Assembly: GCA_964482135.1 (NCBI GenBank)
Contig: CAYZWF010000018.1
Location: 1-41,808 of the forward strand
DNA: 41,808 nucleotides
Reading direction: 5' to 3'
Source of the DNA: UBA11136 sp964482135
GTDB lineage: Bacteria > Pseudomonadota > Alphaproteobacteria > UBA11136
Positions 16,208-25,145 of this stretch are shown here, in pieces. The notes beneath the pieces were generated by a model that worked only from the letters and a program-made list of their open reading frames with translations, did not search any database and was not told the origin of the DNA. How positions within the stretch are numbered: the stretch's first letter is position 1; each line of letters starts with the position of its first letter. The translations under genes were made by a program, and so were the position numbers.

Positions 16208-17029
16208 TTAATCCGATGGCGATATCCCAATCAGAAACAGTCCGGCCGCGTCGGCTTCGCGTATCATCTCCGCTTCGTCCATGATCAAGGCGCCGCCAGC
16301 CTCAAAGGCAATGCCCCGCAGGCCGGTGGCGACAGCGGCGGCGACCGTTTCCACCCCCACCGTGGGCAAATCCGCCCGCCGCTCCTGATCCGGCTTCTTG
16401 GTTTTCACCAGAACGCCGCCCGGGCCTTCCCGCTTCAACTCACCGCAACGCTGTATGAGGGCGTCGGTACCCTCCACACCCTCGATGCCCAGCACCATGC
16501 CCTGCTGTACCACCACCGCTTGTCCCACATCCATTGCGCCTATGGCGCGGGCCACCGCCAGGCCACGATCGAGATCGCAACGGGCCAGGTCATCGGGGGC
16601 ATGAGCGCCGTACTGTCCGTGCCGCGCCATCAGCCCCTCGAGGATGGAGTCAACGCCGGAAACACGAAAACCCATATCCTCCAGTTCCACGATCAGGGCC
16701 GAGAGAAGGCTGTCGTCGCCGGCCACCGATTTCAGAATCCGCGCCGCCACCTTGGCCGTGGCGGCATCAGGCATCAGAGAGGTAAAGGAGGGCCGCGTCA
16801 TGGGGCCGGCCATGACGATTTCTTCCACACCGTCGGCCTGAAGCTGTTGCAGAGCCGTAATCACGGTTCCAAAACGGGTCCAGGAATGGGGAACATCGCG
16901 CACCGTCTCCTGGTCCGTCTGTCCCTCGAAGGCCAGAACCACACAGTCGCGCCCCTGGGACCGACAGGCATCCACGAGACGGGCTGGAAGGGTTCCGCCA
17001 CCGGCGAAAATGGCCAGCTTAGGCGGCAT
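16208..17029 (-). CDS. lpxI: UDP-2,3-diacylglucosamine diphosphatase LpxI
   Basis: Hydrolyses UDP-2,3-diacylglucosamine to lipid X. It is the alphaproteobacterial replacement for LpxH and a cytoplasmic magnesium enzyme with an unrelated fold. The 273 residues match the family: LAIFAGGGTLPARL at the N-terminus, DGVEEIVMAGPMTRP, GDDSLLSALI, VVVQQGMVLGIEGVEGTDALI, GGVLVKTKKPDQERRADLPTVG and EAGGALIMDEAEMI at the C-terminus. The start overlaps the lpxA stop by 11 bases, so the two are translationally coupled. Placed between lpxA and lpxB as in most alphaproteobacteria. Confidence 0.95.
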   Translation of the reverse strand: MPPKLAIFAGGGTLPARLVDACRSQGRDCVVLAFEGQTDQETVRDVPHSWTRFGTVITALQQLQADGVEEIVMAGPMTRPSFTSLMPDAATAKVAARILKSVAGDDSLLSALIVELEDMGFRVSGVDSILEGLMARHGQYGAHAPDDLARCDLDRGLAVARAIGAMDVGQAVVVQQGMVLGIEGVEGTDALIQRCGELKREGPGGVLVKTKKPDQERRADLPTVGVETVAAAVATGLRGIAFEAGGALIMDEAEMIREADAAGLFLIGISPSD

Positions 17030-17819
17030 GCTCGATTTCTGGCTGGATCACGGCCCGCGAGGAATCGCCACGGATGAAAGAAACGATCTCCATCACCGGA
17101 TCGCTGTTCTTGAACATTTCGGCCACGTCTTTCACCCGCTCGGAAAGGGTCCCTTCTTGGGCAAACAACAGGCGATAGGCGGTACGTAGGTCATGGATAT
17201 TATCACGGGAAAACCCGCGCCGCTTGAGGCCGACAATGTTGAGGCCGGACAAAACCGCGCGATTTCCCATGACCGAGCCATAGGGAATCACATCACCTTC
17301 AACGCCCGACATGCCGCCGATCATGGCGTGGCGGCCGATACGCACGAACTGGTGCACCGCGCACAACCCCCCGAGCACCACATAGTCTCCCACCTCCACA
17401 TGGCCCGCCAGCGTTGCGTTATTGGCCATGATGACACCATCGCCGAGCTGGCAATCATGGGCCACGTGACTGCCCACCATGAACAGACAGCCATCCCCTA
17501 CCCTGGTCACCATGCCACCGCCTTCGGTGCCGGGATTCATAGTCACATGCTCGCGGATGGTGTTGTTACCTCCGATCACCAGGGTCGAAGGTTCCCCCTG
17601 ATATTTCAAATCCTGAGGGCAATGGCCAATGGAAGCGAAAGGATAAATAGCGGTGTTTTCACCCACTTCCGTGCGTCCCGCCACCACCACATGGGAGTTC
17701 AGAGTCACATTCGCGCCCAGCGTCACATCCGCCCCGACCACGCAATAGGGACCGATGGTTACGCTGTCGTCGAGCTGGGCCTTTGCATCCACAAGGGCGG
17801 TTTCATGGATATGGGTCAT
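17019..17819 (-). CDS. lpxA: UDP-N-acetylglucosamine acyltransferase
   Basis: First enzyme of lipid A synthesis, transferring a 3-hydroxyacyl chain from ACP to UDP-GlcNAc. The 266 residues form a left-handed beta-helix of hexapeptide repeats (VTIGPYCVVGADVTLGANVTL and following), with the catalytic His in GSHVAHDCQLG and the acyl-chain ruler region GHVEVGDYVVLGG. The C-terminal helical domain follows (RRGFSRDNIHDLRTAYRLLF). Overlaps fabZ by four bases upstream and lpxI by 11 bases downstream. Confidence 0.97.
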   Translation of the reverse strand: MTHIHETALVDAKAQLDDSVTIGPYCVVGADVTLGANVTLNSHVVVAGRTEVGENTAIYPFASIGHCPQDLKYQGEPSTLVIGGNNTIREHVTMNPGTEGGGMVTRVGDGCLFMVGSHVAHDCQLGDGVIMANNATLAGHVEVGDYVVLGGLCAVHQFVRIGRHAMIGGMSGVEGDVIPYGSVMGNRAVLSGLNIVGLKRRGFSRDNIHDLRTAYRLLFAQEGTLSERVKDVAEMFKNSDPVMEIVSFIRGDSSRAVIQPEIEHAA

Positions 17820-18277
17820 TCCGGATCCTTGATCATGGCCGTGAAGACGGCCTCCGCCACAACCTTTCCGTCCACCTTGGCTTTGCCGGAAAACTTCCAG
17901 ATATTATTGCGGCTGTGCTGTTTAACCGTATGCAGGTGAAGGGTATCGCCGGGCAGGACGGGCCTGCGAAAGCGGGCGTTATCTATGGACATGAAATAGA
18001 CCAGCCTGCCTTCGCTTTCAAATCCCAGTGAATGCATGACCAGCGCACCCGCCGTCTGCGCCAGGGCTTCGATAATAAGGACGCCCGGCATGACCGGCCT
18101 GCCGGGGAAATGGCCCTGGAAAAAAGGTTCGTTGATAGTCACGTTCTTGACCCCGGTAACGCTTTCGCCGGGAACCACATCCCACAGACGGTCTATCAGC
18201 AAAAAGGGATAGCGGTGGGGAATAAGGCGCATCACGCCTTCGGTATCAATGACTTCGGTTTTTTCCTCTGACGCCAT
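17816..18277 (-). CDS. fabZ: 3-hydroxyacyl-[ACP] dehydratase FabZ
   Basis: Dehydrates 3-hydroxyacyl-ACP in fatty acid elongation and so competes with LpxA/LpxD for hydroxyacyl-ACP. The 153-residue hot-dog-fold protein has the active-site segment HFPGRPVMPGVLIIEALAQ, providing the catalytic His and Glu, and the opening IPHRYPFLLIDR. A GGAAGGA ribosome-binding sequence precedes the ATG. The stop overlaps the lpxA start (ATGA). The 75-bp gap to lpxD is AT-rich and contains no gene. Confidence 0.97.
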   Translation of the reverse strand: MASEEKTEVIDTEGVMRLIPHRYPFLLIDRLWDVVPGESVTGVKNVTINEPFFQGHFPGRPVMPGVLIIEALAQTAGALVMHSLGFESEGRLVYFMSIDNARFRRPVLPGDTLHLHTVKQHSRNNIWKFSGKAKVDGKVVAEAVFTAMIKDPE

Positions 18278-18352
18278 AATTTTTCCTTCCCCGCAATTTC
18301 TTTGTCTTCGACTGTATTCGTATCGACTATTTTCGTGGATTTGACTTCCCGA

Positions 18353-19372
18353 TTATGTCTTTTTTTTGCCGGCCAGGCGCGACAAGGCCACGGTCTGGCG
18401 GTGCCAGTCCCTGATCGGGACCGCCGGTGATCCGCCCACCGTTTCACCCGGCCCCACGTCGCGCATCACCCCGCTATTTCCGGCCACCTGGGCTCCCGTG
18501 CCGAGATGAAGATGACCGGTAAGGCCGCTTTGCCCCCCGACGACCACATAATCATCCAACTTGGTGCTGCCGGAGATGCCAGCCTGGGCGACAATAACAC
18601 AGCCGCGCCCCAAGTGAACGTTGTGCGCGATCTGTACCAGATTATCAATCTTGCTGCCGGTACCGATCACCGTATCGGGGCCCGATCCCCGGTCAACGGT
18701 GGTATTGGCGCCGATTTCCACATCGTCGCCGATCACCACCCGGCCAAGCTGCGGCACATTGAGATGCTCTTCCCCCATGGCGAAGCCAAATCCGTCCTGG
18801 CCGATACGCACGCCCGAATGAATAAGGACACGCTCCCCGATCAGGGAGCAGACGATGGAGACGTTGCTGCCGATACGCGTTCCCTCCCCCAGGACACAGC
18901 CCGCGCCAATTACGGAATTAGCGCCAATCACACAGCCGGGGGCAATCTTGGCCTTTTCCCCGATCACGGCGCCGGCCTCGATCCGGCAGCCCTCGCCTAT
19001 GACGGCGGTGGGATCAATATGAGCGGAAGCGTGACAGCCTGGTTCCACCGGCGGCAGCGGATAAAAGGCGCTGGCGAGACGGGCATAGGCCCGGTAGGGG
19101 TCATCGGAGAGCAAAAGCGCCATGTCCCGTGGCGCCTGATCCGCGTGGTCTTCCCTGACGAAACAGGCCCCGGCTCCGCTTTTGGAGAAAGCCTCCCCAT
19201 AAAGCCGGTTATCGAAAAAGCTCACATGGGAAGGTCCGGCCTGATCGAGTGAAGCCACATCGTCGAATACGGCCTTACCGTCGGTCCCCGACTGCAGAGA
19301 CGATTGGGAAAGCTCCGCTATTTCAGCGAGACAAAGAGGCTTGGAGACCGAATAAAAACGCGGATCCGCCAT
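18353..19372 (-). CDS. lpxD: UDP-3-O-acylglucosamine N-acyltransferase
   Basis: Third lipid A step, adding the N-linked 3-hydroxyacyl chain. The 339 residues comprise an N-terminal uridine-binding domain (VSFFDNRLYGEAF), a long left-handed beta-helix of hexapeptide repeats (IGEGCRIEAGAVIGEKAKIAPG and following) and a C-terminal tail ending GKKKT. The catalytic His region QIAHNVHLGRGC is present, as are VDRGSGPDTVIG and the DGFGFA segment. It lies between skp (22 bp) and fabZ (75 bp), in the order typical for Gram-negative bacteria. Confidence 0.97.
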   Translation of the reverse strand: MADPRFYSVSKPLCLAEIAELSQSSLQSGTDGKAVFDDVASLDQAGPSHVSFFDNRLYGEAFSKSGAGACFVREDHADQAPRDMALLLSDDPYRAYARLASAFYPLPPVEPGCHASAHIDPTAVIGEGCRIEAGAVIGEKAKIAPGCVIGANSVIGAGCVLGEGTRIGSNVSIVCSLIGERVLIHSGVRIGQDGFGFAMGEEHLNVPQLGRVVIGDDVEIGANTTVDRGSGPDTVIGTGSKIDNLVQIAHNVHLGRGCVIVAQAGISGSTKLDDYVVVGGQSGLTGHLHLGTGAQVAGNSGVMRDVGPGETVGGSPAVPIRDWHRQTVALSRLAGKKKT

Positions 19373-19394
19373 GGCTTAATTTTTTAAGCTGCCC

Positions 19395-20003
19395 TCACTT
19401 GCCGGTCGGTGCGGGGGTGGTGGCAAGTTTGACCGAAGCCAGCTCCTTGTTGAGGCGAGCCATGGCGTCATCGGTAATATTCATGTCGGGATCCACAAGC
19501 AGAACCTGGCTTCTTGTAAACACCAGATTGATCTTCTTTTCATCCGAGATTGCCCTGATGACCTTGACCAGAACATTCTGAATTTCTCCCAGCGACCGTT
19601 CAAAGGCGATATCGAGGGCGCGTTTACGTTTCTCCACCTCGCGCACATGCTCGCCTGATTTACGCTCCCATTCCCGGACTTTTTCCTCATAGGCCTCGGG
19701 TGAGAGGACGGTGCGTTGGCGGTCAACCTCTTGCCGGGAATCGCGAAGACTGTCCTCCAGCTTGGCGATTTTATCGCGCTCCTGGCGGCGAATCTGATCA
19801 AGCTGTTCGCGCAGTGATTGCGCGGCAAGGGATTCACGAAGAATTTTCTGATAATCCACCATAGCGACTTTCGGAACAGGAATAACCCCCGAGGGCTCAG
19901 CGGCGGGGGGGGTGAATTCGTCCTGAGCATATGCAGGAGAGATAAATCCGCAAGCAGCCAGAACCACAAGAAAGGCGGCACTTACTGAATAAAATTTCGT
20001 CAT
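19395..20003 (-). CDS. skp: Periplasmic chaperone Skp/OmpH
   Basis: Trimeric jellyfish chaperone that carries unfolded outer-membrane proteins to the Bam complex. The 202-residue precursor has a signal peptide ending AYA (cleavage after about residue 26), a short Pro-rich segment, the family opening VAMVDYQKILRES, and a long charged coiled-coil arm (about 60-140, QIRRQERDKIAKLEDSLRDSRQEV...). The closing strand segment is KINLVFTRSQVLLVDPDMNITD. The gene begins three bases after the bamA stop and precedes lpxD, matching its role in delivering BamA substrates. Confidence 0.93.
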   Translation of the reverse strand: MTKFYSVSAAFLVVLAACGFISPAYAQDEFTPPAAEPSGVIPVPKVAMVDYQKILRESLAAQSLREQLDQIRRQERDKIAKLEDSLRDSRQEVDRQRTVLSPEAYEEKVREWERKSGEHVREVEKRKRALDIAFERSLGEIQNVLVKVIRAISDEKKINLVFTRSQVLLVDPDMNITDDAMARLNKELASVKLATTPAPTGK

Positions 20004-20006
20004 AGT

Positions 20007-22745
20007 TTAAAACCTCGTTCCAAAACTGAATCTAAATACTTCTGTTTCATCAAAGTCTTCCTTGAGGACGGCATGGGCGATGTACAAACGAACCGGACCA
20101 AAAGGCGATCGCCATGCAAAGCCGGCCCCCACGGAAGCCCGTATGGAATCCTTGTCCACAAGATTGGACCCGGAATCATCAATACCTGTCAGGGTACCTA
20201 TATCAGAGAATACGTTTCCGGTAATCCCCAATTCCTTGGGCAGACCGATGGGGAAAGCCAGTTCGGCCTGAAGCGTGAAAAATTCGTTGCCGCCCAGGGC
20301 ATCCTCCGTCGAGATATCCCGCGGCCCGATACCCGAATTCTCAAAGCCCCGGAGGTTATCACCGCCAACGAAAAAACGATCGGAAATATTGACATCCTCC
20401 CCCAGCCCGATGATTTTTCCCACACGCCCGCCGATACTGCCTACCCATTGCGGGGCGAGGGGATAATAGACCGCCCCGGTGCCGACGACTGAGAAGAAGT
20501 TTACGTTTCCGCCCAGACCGGCATATGCGGTGGTGAGCTGGAGCAGGTAGCCGTCCGAAGGGTCAACACGGTCGTTGCGCTGGTCATAGGTTAAGGTTTG
20601 CGCCACAGACGAAGTGGTGGTGTCCCGCCTACGTTCGCTGATAAATCTCGAAGTGCTGGCGCTGAGGTCCGTGAGCTTATCCCTGCGCAGGGTGTAATTC
20701 CAGGTTTGCCGCAGATCGCCAATTACCCGATAACTGGCGCGAAGAATGAAGCCTATGGATTCTTCGTCGAAACCACTCTCGGTTTGTAAATCCTTGGTAA
20801 TACGGAAAATATCAAATCCCGCGGCAAGATTACGATCAAGGAAATAGGGCTCGGTGAAACTGAGATCAATCTCCTGGGTCTTTCCGGAAATGCTGAAAGC
20901 CAACTTGAGGTCCTGCCCCCTGCCAAGGAGATTACGCTCACGAATGCTTGAAGTACCGAGGGGACCGTCGGTCGAGGAGAAGCCGGCGCCTATGGAAAGT
21001 TCTCCCGTGGCCCTTTCAGCCACTTCAACATTGATCACCGTCCGGTCGGGGCCACTCCCGGGCGTATTAGTCACTTCCACCCTTTCGAAAATACCCAGGC
21101 TGCGCACCAGCTGTTGTGAACGCCGCAGCTTCGCCGTGTTGAAGGCATCGCCTTCCACGAGCTTGAATTCACGCCGGATAACTTTATCCAGGGTTCTTTT
21201 GTTGCCGAAGATATTGATTTCTTCCACATAAACGCGGGGGGCTTCGTTAACGATGTAGTTAATATCGAGAGCATGCTGCTCACGGTCCCGCTTAACCCTG
21301 GTCCGCACATCGACGAAGGCGTATCCGAATTGGCCGGCATAATAGGTAAGATTATTGATGGTTTCTTCGAGGTCTTCGGCGTCGTACCAGTCCCCTGGTT
21401 CGGAGGCCACTTCCGCGATCAGGTTCTTGTCCTCTAGTTCGCTGATCAGGGATGTCACCTCTACCGCACCCACCCGATAGCGATTGCCTTCCTCAAGAGT
21501 GAAGGTGATGATAAAGCTGTCCTTTGTCGGCGCCAGTTCGGCAACGGCGGAAACCACCCGGAAATCCGCATAGCCGTTTTTCAGGTAATAACGGCGCAGC
21601 AGTTCACGGTCGAAAGTGAGGCGGTCGGGGTCGTAGGTGTCATCGGAAGAAAAGAACCGGTACCAGCGTTTTTCCTTGGTCAGAATCACGCCCTGCAGGG
21701 TACTGCCCGAAAAACGCCGGTTGCCGATGAAGTTTATGCGCTCCACCCGCGTCACGCCGCCTTCCCTGATTTCGAAGACAAGATTGACCCGGTTTTCCGG
21801 AAGCTTGATGACCTTGGGATCGACCTTGGCCGCGAAACGGCCGCTGCGGCGATACAGTTCGAGAATGCGCTTGGTGTCGTTTTGCACCTTGCTGCGGGTG
21901 TAGACCACGCGGGGACGAAGCTGAATCTCGGATTCGAGCGTTTCGTCGGAAATATCCTCGTTGCCCTCGAAAACCAAGCGATTGATGATGGGATTCTCAC
22001 TCACCTGAACCACCAGGGTGTCGCCATCCCTGACGATGTTCACATCGGAGAAAAGGCCCGTGCCGTATAGGGTTTTTAAAGCCTGGTTCAGGCGCGACCG
22101 GGTGATCGAGGCGCCGATCTCGATATCCATATAGGAGAGAATCGTCGAGGCCTCGATGCGCTGGTTTCCGACAACAATAATGTCGAATACATCCCCCGGT
22201 TTTCCGTCACCACCGTCGAAGGAAAAGCCTTCAAACTTATTTTTCTTCTTCGCCCCGGCGGTATCGTAAGGCGTGGGAACACCGGGCAATACGGGCGCGG
22301 GCTGCCGTGGCGCCGTTTCCGGGAAAAGAGGCCTTGCGGCACCGGCGCGGGGGTATGATCCCACGGCGCCGCTGGGAGTTACGGCATAGCCGCTTGGTGT
22401 CGCCGCGTAACCGCCCGGAGTCGAACCACCAGGAGTCGCGGCATATCCTCCCCCCTGCCCGGTATAGGCGCCAGGCGTGTAGGCGGAAGGGGTACGGGCG
22501 GCACCGGTGGGTGTGGTGGCATAGCCGCTGGGCGTTGTGGCGGCGGGAACCGACAAATCACCAGACCCTGGCGCTATTGCCCGGACCCCGGCCGGAGCCG
22601 TGGCGGGCAGGTGGTAGCCACTGGGCGTTGCGGCATAGCCCTCTGCGATTTCCGTGGTGTCGGCAGCCCAAAGGTTGCCTGAAAAAGCGGCTTGCGCCAC
22701 CCCCAGAAGGCATAAACAGGCAAATGATTGTGATACGCGCAGCAA
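20007..22745 (-). CDS. bamA: Outer-membrane protein assembly factor BamA with repetitive N-terminal insert
   Basis: Essential outer-membrane insertase. The 912 residues exceed the usual 760-810. After a signal peptide (cleavage near residue 20-27) comes an unusual Thr/Pro/Ser/Gly/Tyr-rich region to about 165, with repeated ATPSGY and TPGGYA-like units. A basic AKKKNK patch follows. Five POTRA domains begin near 187 (FDIIVVGNQRIEASTILSYM). The 16-strand barrel has the conserved loop-6 motif LRGF (in GDNLRGFENSGIGPRD) and a C-terminal Phe (SFGTRF) that serves as the Bam signal. Located between rseP and skp as in most proteobacteria. Confidence 0.96.
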   Translation of the reverse strand: MLRVSQSFACLCLLGVAQAAFSGNLWAADTTEIAEGYAATPSGYHLPATAPAGVRAIAPGSGDLSVPAATTPSGYATTPTGAARTPSAYTPGAYTGQGGGYAATPGGSTPGGYAATPSGYAVTPSGAVGSYPRAGAARPLFPETAPRQPAPVLPGVPTPYDTAGAKKKNKFEGFSFDGGDGKPGDVFDIIVVGNQRIEASTILSYMDIEIGASITRSRLNQALKTLYGTGLFSDVNIVRDGDTLVVQVSENPIINRLVFEGNEDISDETLESEIQLRPRVVYTRSKVQNDTKRILELYRRSGRFAAKVDPKVIKLPENRVNLVFEIREGGVTRVERINFIGNRRFSGSTLQGVILTKEKRWYRFFSSDDTYDPDRLTFDRELLRRYYLKNGYADFRVVSAVAELAPTKDSFIITFTLEEGNRYRVGAVEVTSLISELEDKNLIAEVASEPGDWYDAEDLEETINNLTYYAGQFGYAFVDVRTRVKRDREQHALDINYIVNEAPRVYVEEINIFGNKRTLDKVIRREFKLVEGDAFNTAKLRRSQQLVRSLGIFERVEVTNTPGSGPDRTVINVEVAERATGELSIGAGFSSTDGPLGTSSIRERNLLGRGQDLKLAFSISGKTQEIDLSFTEPYFLDRNLAAGFDIFRITKDLQTESGFDEESIGFILRASYRVIGDLRQTWNYTLRRDKLTDLSASTSRFISERRRDTTTSSVAQTLTYDQRNDRVDPSDGYLLQLTTAYAGLGGNVNFFSVVGTGAVYYPLAPQWVGSIGGRVGKIIGLGEDVNISDRFFVGGDNLRGFENSGIGPRDISTEDALGGNEFFTLQAELAFPIGLPKELGITGNVFSDIGTLTGIDDSGSNLVDKDSIRASVGAGFAWRSPFGPVRLYIAHAVLKEDFDETEVFRFSFGTRF
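22356..22637 (-). repeat. Degenerate ATPSGY-type repeats inside bamA
   Basis: BamA residues about 37-130 contain at least six imperfect copies of a unit close to Y-A-A-T-P-S-G: AATPSGY, TTPSGYA, TTPTGAA, ATPGGS, TPGGYA, ATPSGYAVTPSG. The DNA copies share g-c-c-a-c-a-c-c-style cores but differ in third positions, so the repeat is protein-level and not a recent exact duplication. Confidence 0.8.
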
Positions 22746-22760
22746 ACCGCTCCCCCAGGC

Positions 22761-23894
22761 CTAACCGACGATATCTTTAAGAAAACTGAAGAATCCCAGA
22801 TGAATCAGATCGTTCCAGGTGGCAAACAGCATCAGCGACAAAACCGCCAACAGGCCGATACGGAATCCATATTCCTGAGCCCGATCGCCAAGAGGTTTAC
22901 CACGTAAGGCCTCCGCAGCGAAATACAGGAGATGTCCCCCGTCCAGTAACGGAATGGGGAACAGATTGATGAGGCCGAGATTGATGGACAGCACCGCGAG
23001 AAACCAGACAATGGTGGTCCAGCCGTATTGAGATACCTCTCCCGACATCTGGGCGATACGCAAAGGGCCACCCAGTTCGTCCGTGGAACGTGTGCCGGTG
23101 ATCATCTCGCCCAGGGCATTAAGGGTCAGCCCGACCATGGAATAGGTCTCCACGGTCGCCCGCACCACCGATTCCAGGGGGTCATGACGCATGTATTCCC
23201 GCACGCTGCCGCGAATCCCGAGCAATCCGATACGATAGGGGTTGCCGAAGTTATCGGTTCCTTCTTTCACCTCCGGCGTGGCGCTGAGAACAACCTCCGC
23301 GCCCTCGCGCAGAACCGTGATGTCCACCGCAACCAGGGGGTTCTGCTGGACCAGCATCTGGACCTCTTCAAACCTTTCAACGGGATTCCCGGCCATATGG
23401 GTGATTTTGTCGCCGGCGCGGAGTCCGGCCACATCGGCTGCGCTTTCCGGAACCACGTCGCTTATCTGGGTCGAACTGAATGGCTGGCCAACGGTGGCGA
23501 ACATGAAGGACAACACCACAATGGCGAAGAGAAAATTGGCGGCTGGCCCGGCAAAGGCGATGGCCGAGCGCTGCCCCACCCCCTTGTGGTAGAAGGATAC
23601 CGCCTGTTCCTCGGGTGACATGGTGGCCACATCGGCGCTGGGGCGGCTGCTGGCGTCTTCGTCACCGAACATGCGTATATAGCCGCCCAGAGGGACCAGA
23701 CTGAACTTCCATCGTGTGCCCAGGGCGTCGTCCCAGCCGAAAAGCTCGCGCCCGAAACCTATGGAAAACACCTCCACGCGCACCCCGTTCCACCGCGCCA
23801 CCAGATAGTGGCCCAGTTCATGGACGAAAACCAGAACCGTCAGAATGAACAGGAAGGGGATCGCGTAATCCCAGACCCAAGATAGTAATTCCAT
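22761..23894 (-). CDS. rseP: Site-2 zinc protease RseP
   Basis: Inner-membrane S2P protease that cuts anti-sigma factors and signal-peptide remnants in the membrane. The 377-residue protein shows the HExxH zinc motif at 25-29 (VFVHELGHYLVAR), followed by FGRELFGW and LVPLGGYIRMFGDED. It has one clear PDZ domain (about 125-200, with PESAADVAGLRAGDKIT), and the third zinc ligand lies in NLFPIPLLDGGHL (Asp318). Four membrane helices are expected. Many relatives have two PDZ domains, so a single one is the shorter form. It lies between dxr and bamA and probably belongs to the envelope stress circuit. Confidence 0.95.
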   Translation of the reverse strand: MELLSWVWDYAIPFLFILTVLVFVHELGHYLVARWNGVRVEVFSIGFGRELFGWDDALGTRWKFSLVPLGGYIRMFGDEDASSRPSADVATMSPEEQAVSFYHKGVGQRSAIAFAGPAANFLFAIVVLSFMFATVGQPFSSTQISDVVPESAADVAGLRAGDKITHMAGNPVERFEEVQMLVQQNPLVAVDITVLREGAEVVLSATPEVKEGTDNFGNPYRIGLLGIRGSVREYMRHDPLESVVRATVETYSMVGLTLNALGEMITGTRSTDELGGPLRIAQMSGEVSQYGWTTIVWFLAVLSINLGLINLFPIPLLDGGHLLYFAAEALRGKPLGDRAQEYGFRIGLLAVLSLMLFATWNDLIHLGFFSFLKDIVG

Positions 23895-23918
23895 GTGGTG
23901 ATGATCCAGAGTGAAAGG

Positions 23919-25145
23919 TTAAGCGGAGGCGGCGACGCCGGAATTCGCACTACGCGTAGAGGTAAAATCCGCTATCCAGCCCGATGCCGCCTCACGAGTC
24001 ATGGCATCGATTGCGTGCACGTGGTCAAGCGTGGTCATGGGTTTGTTCGGCACCTGCTCAAGCGCCCTCTCCACCATATGCGCGATATCGAGAAATCCGA
24101 TTTTACCGTCCAGAAATGCCGCCACCGCCACTTCATTCGCGGCGTTGAGGATTGTAGGGGCCGAACCGCCGCTTTTCAAGGCCTGGAAAGCCAGGGAAAG
24201 CGCTGGAAACCTATTGAAATCAGGGGCTTCAAAGGTCAGCTGCGAAATCGAGGCAAGATCGAGGCGCTCCACCGGAGCTTCCATGCGCTGCGGCCATGCC
24301 AGGGAATAGGCGATGGGGGTGCGCATATCGGGAGCCCCCATCTGGGCCAGCACCGAACCGTCAACGTAGGCGACACAGGAATGGATCACCGATTGCGGAT
24401 GGATCAAAACCTGGATTCTCTCGCCTTCGATCCCGAACAGATGATAGGCCTCGATAACCTCCAGCCCCTTGTTCATCATGGTGGCCGAATCCACCGAGAT
24501 TTTCGCCCCCATGTCCCAGTTAGGGTGGGCCACGGCCTGTTCCGGGGTCACGCTTTTCATCTGCGCCTGGGTATGGGTGCGGAAGGGGCCGCCCGAAGCG
24601 GTCAGAATGATTGATTCGATGGCCTCCCTGCGGTCGAAATCGAACACCTGGTAAATGGCGCTGTGTTCGGAATCCACGGGTAAAAGGGTGGCTCCGGATT
24701 TCTCCAGCTCCGCCTTCATCAGATCACCGGCACAAACCAGGCATTCCTTGTTGGCCAGACCCACCGTGGCTCCGCGCCGCACCGCCGCCAGAGTGGGCTC
24801 CAGACCGGCGGCTCCGACGATGGCCGCCATGACGAAATCGGAAGGGCGCTTGGCGGCTTCCACCAAGGCATCACGCCCGGCGGCGATTTCCACACCGCTA
24901 CCCGAGAGCACTTCCTTCAATTCCTTGAAACGGCTTTCGTCACCGATCACCGCCAGTTCCGGCTGCAGTTTCCGTGCCTGTTCGGCGAGCAGGGAAACAT
25001 TGGAAAAAGCCGTCAAAGCCGCCACCGAAAAGGCCTCCGGCTGCCGCTCCACCAGATCAATGGTGCTGCAGCCGATGGAACCGGTGGAGCCGAGAATAGT
25101 AATGCGCCGCGGCGGCGCGGAGGTTTCTGCGGAAGGAGTCGTCAT
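23919..25145 (-). CDS. dxr: 1-deoxy-D-xylulose 5-phosphate reductoisomerase
   Basis: Second step of the MEP pathway, converting DXP to MEP with NADPH. The 408 residues include the NADPH-binding GSTGSIG at 19-25, the metal-binding VDSEHSAIYQ, the flexible substrate loop SGGPFRTHT, HPNWDMGAKISVDSATMMNKGLEVIEAYHLF and HPQSVIHSCVAY, plus the C-terminal helical domain (NAANEVAVAAFL). It overlaps the cdsA stop by four bases and precedes rseP by 24 bases. It feeds isoprenoid precursors to the neighbouring UppS pathway. Confidence 0.97.
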   Translation of the reverse strand: MTTPSAETSAPPRRITILGSTGSIGCSTIDLVERQPEAFSVAALTAFSNVSLLAEQARKLQPELAVIGDESRFKELKEVLSGSGVEIAAGRDALVEAAKRPSDFVMAAIVGAAGLEPTLAAVRRGATVGLANKECLVCAGDLMKAELEKSGATLLPVDSEHSAIYQVFDFDRREAIESIILTASGGPFRTHTQAQMKSVTPEQAVAHPNWDMGAKISVDSATMMNKGLEVIEAYHLFGIEGERIQVLIHPQSVIHSCVAYVDGSVLAQMGAPDMRTPIAYSLAWPQRMEAPVERLDLASISQLTFEAPDFNRFPALSLAFQALKSGGSAPTILNAANEVAVAAFLDGKIGFLDIAHMVERALEQVPNKPMTTLDHVHAIDAMTREAASGWIADFTSTRSANSGVAASA

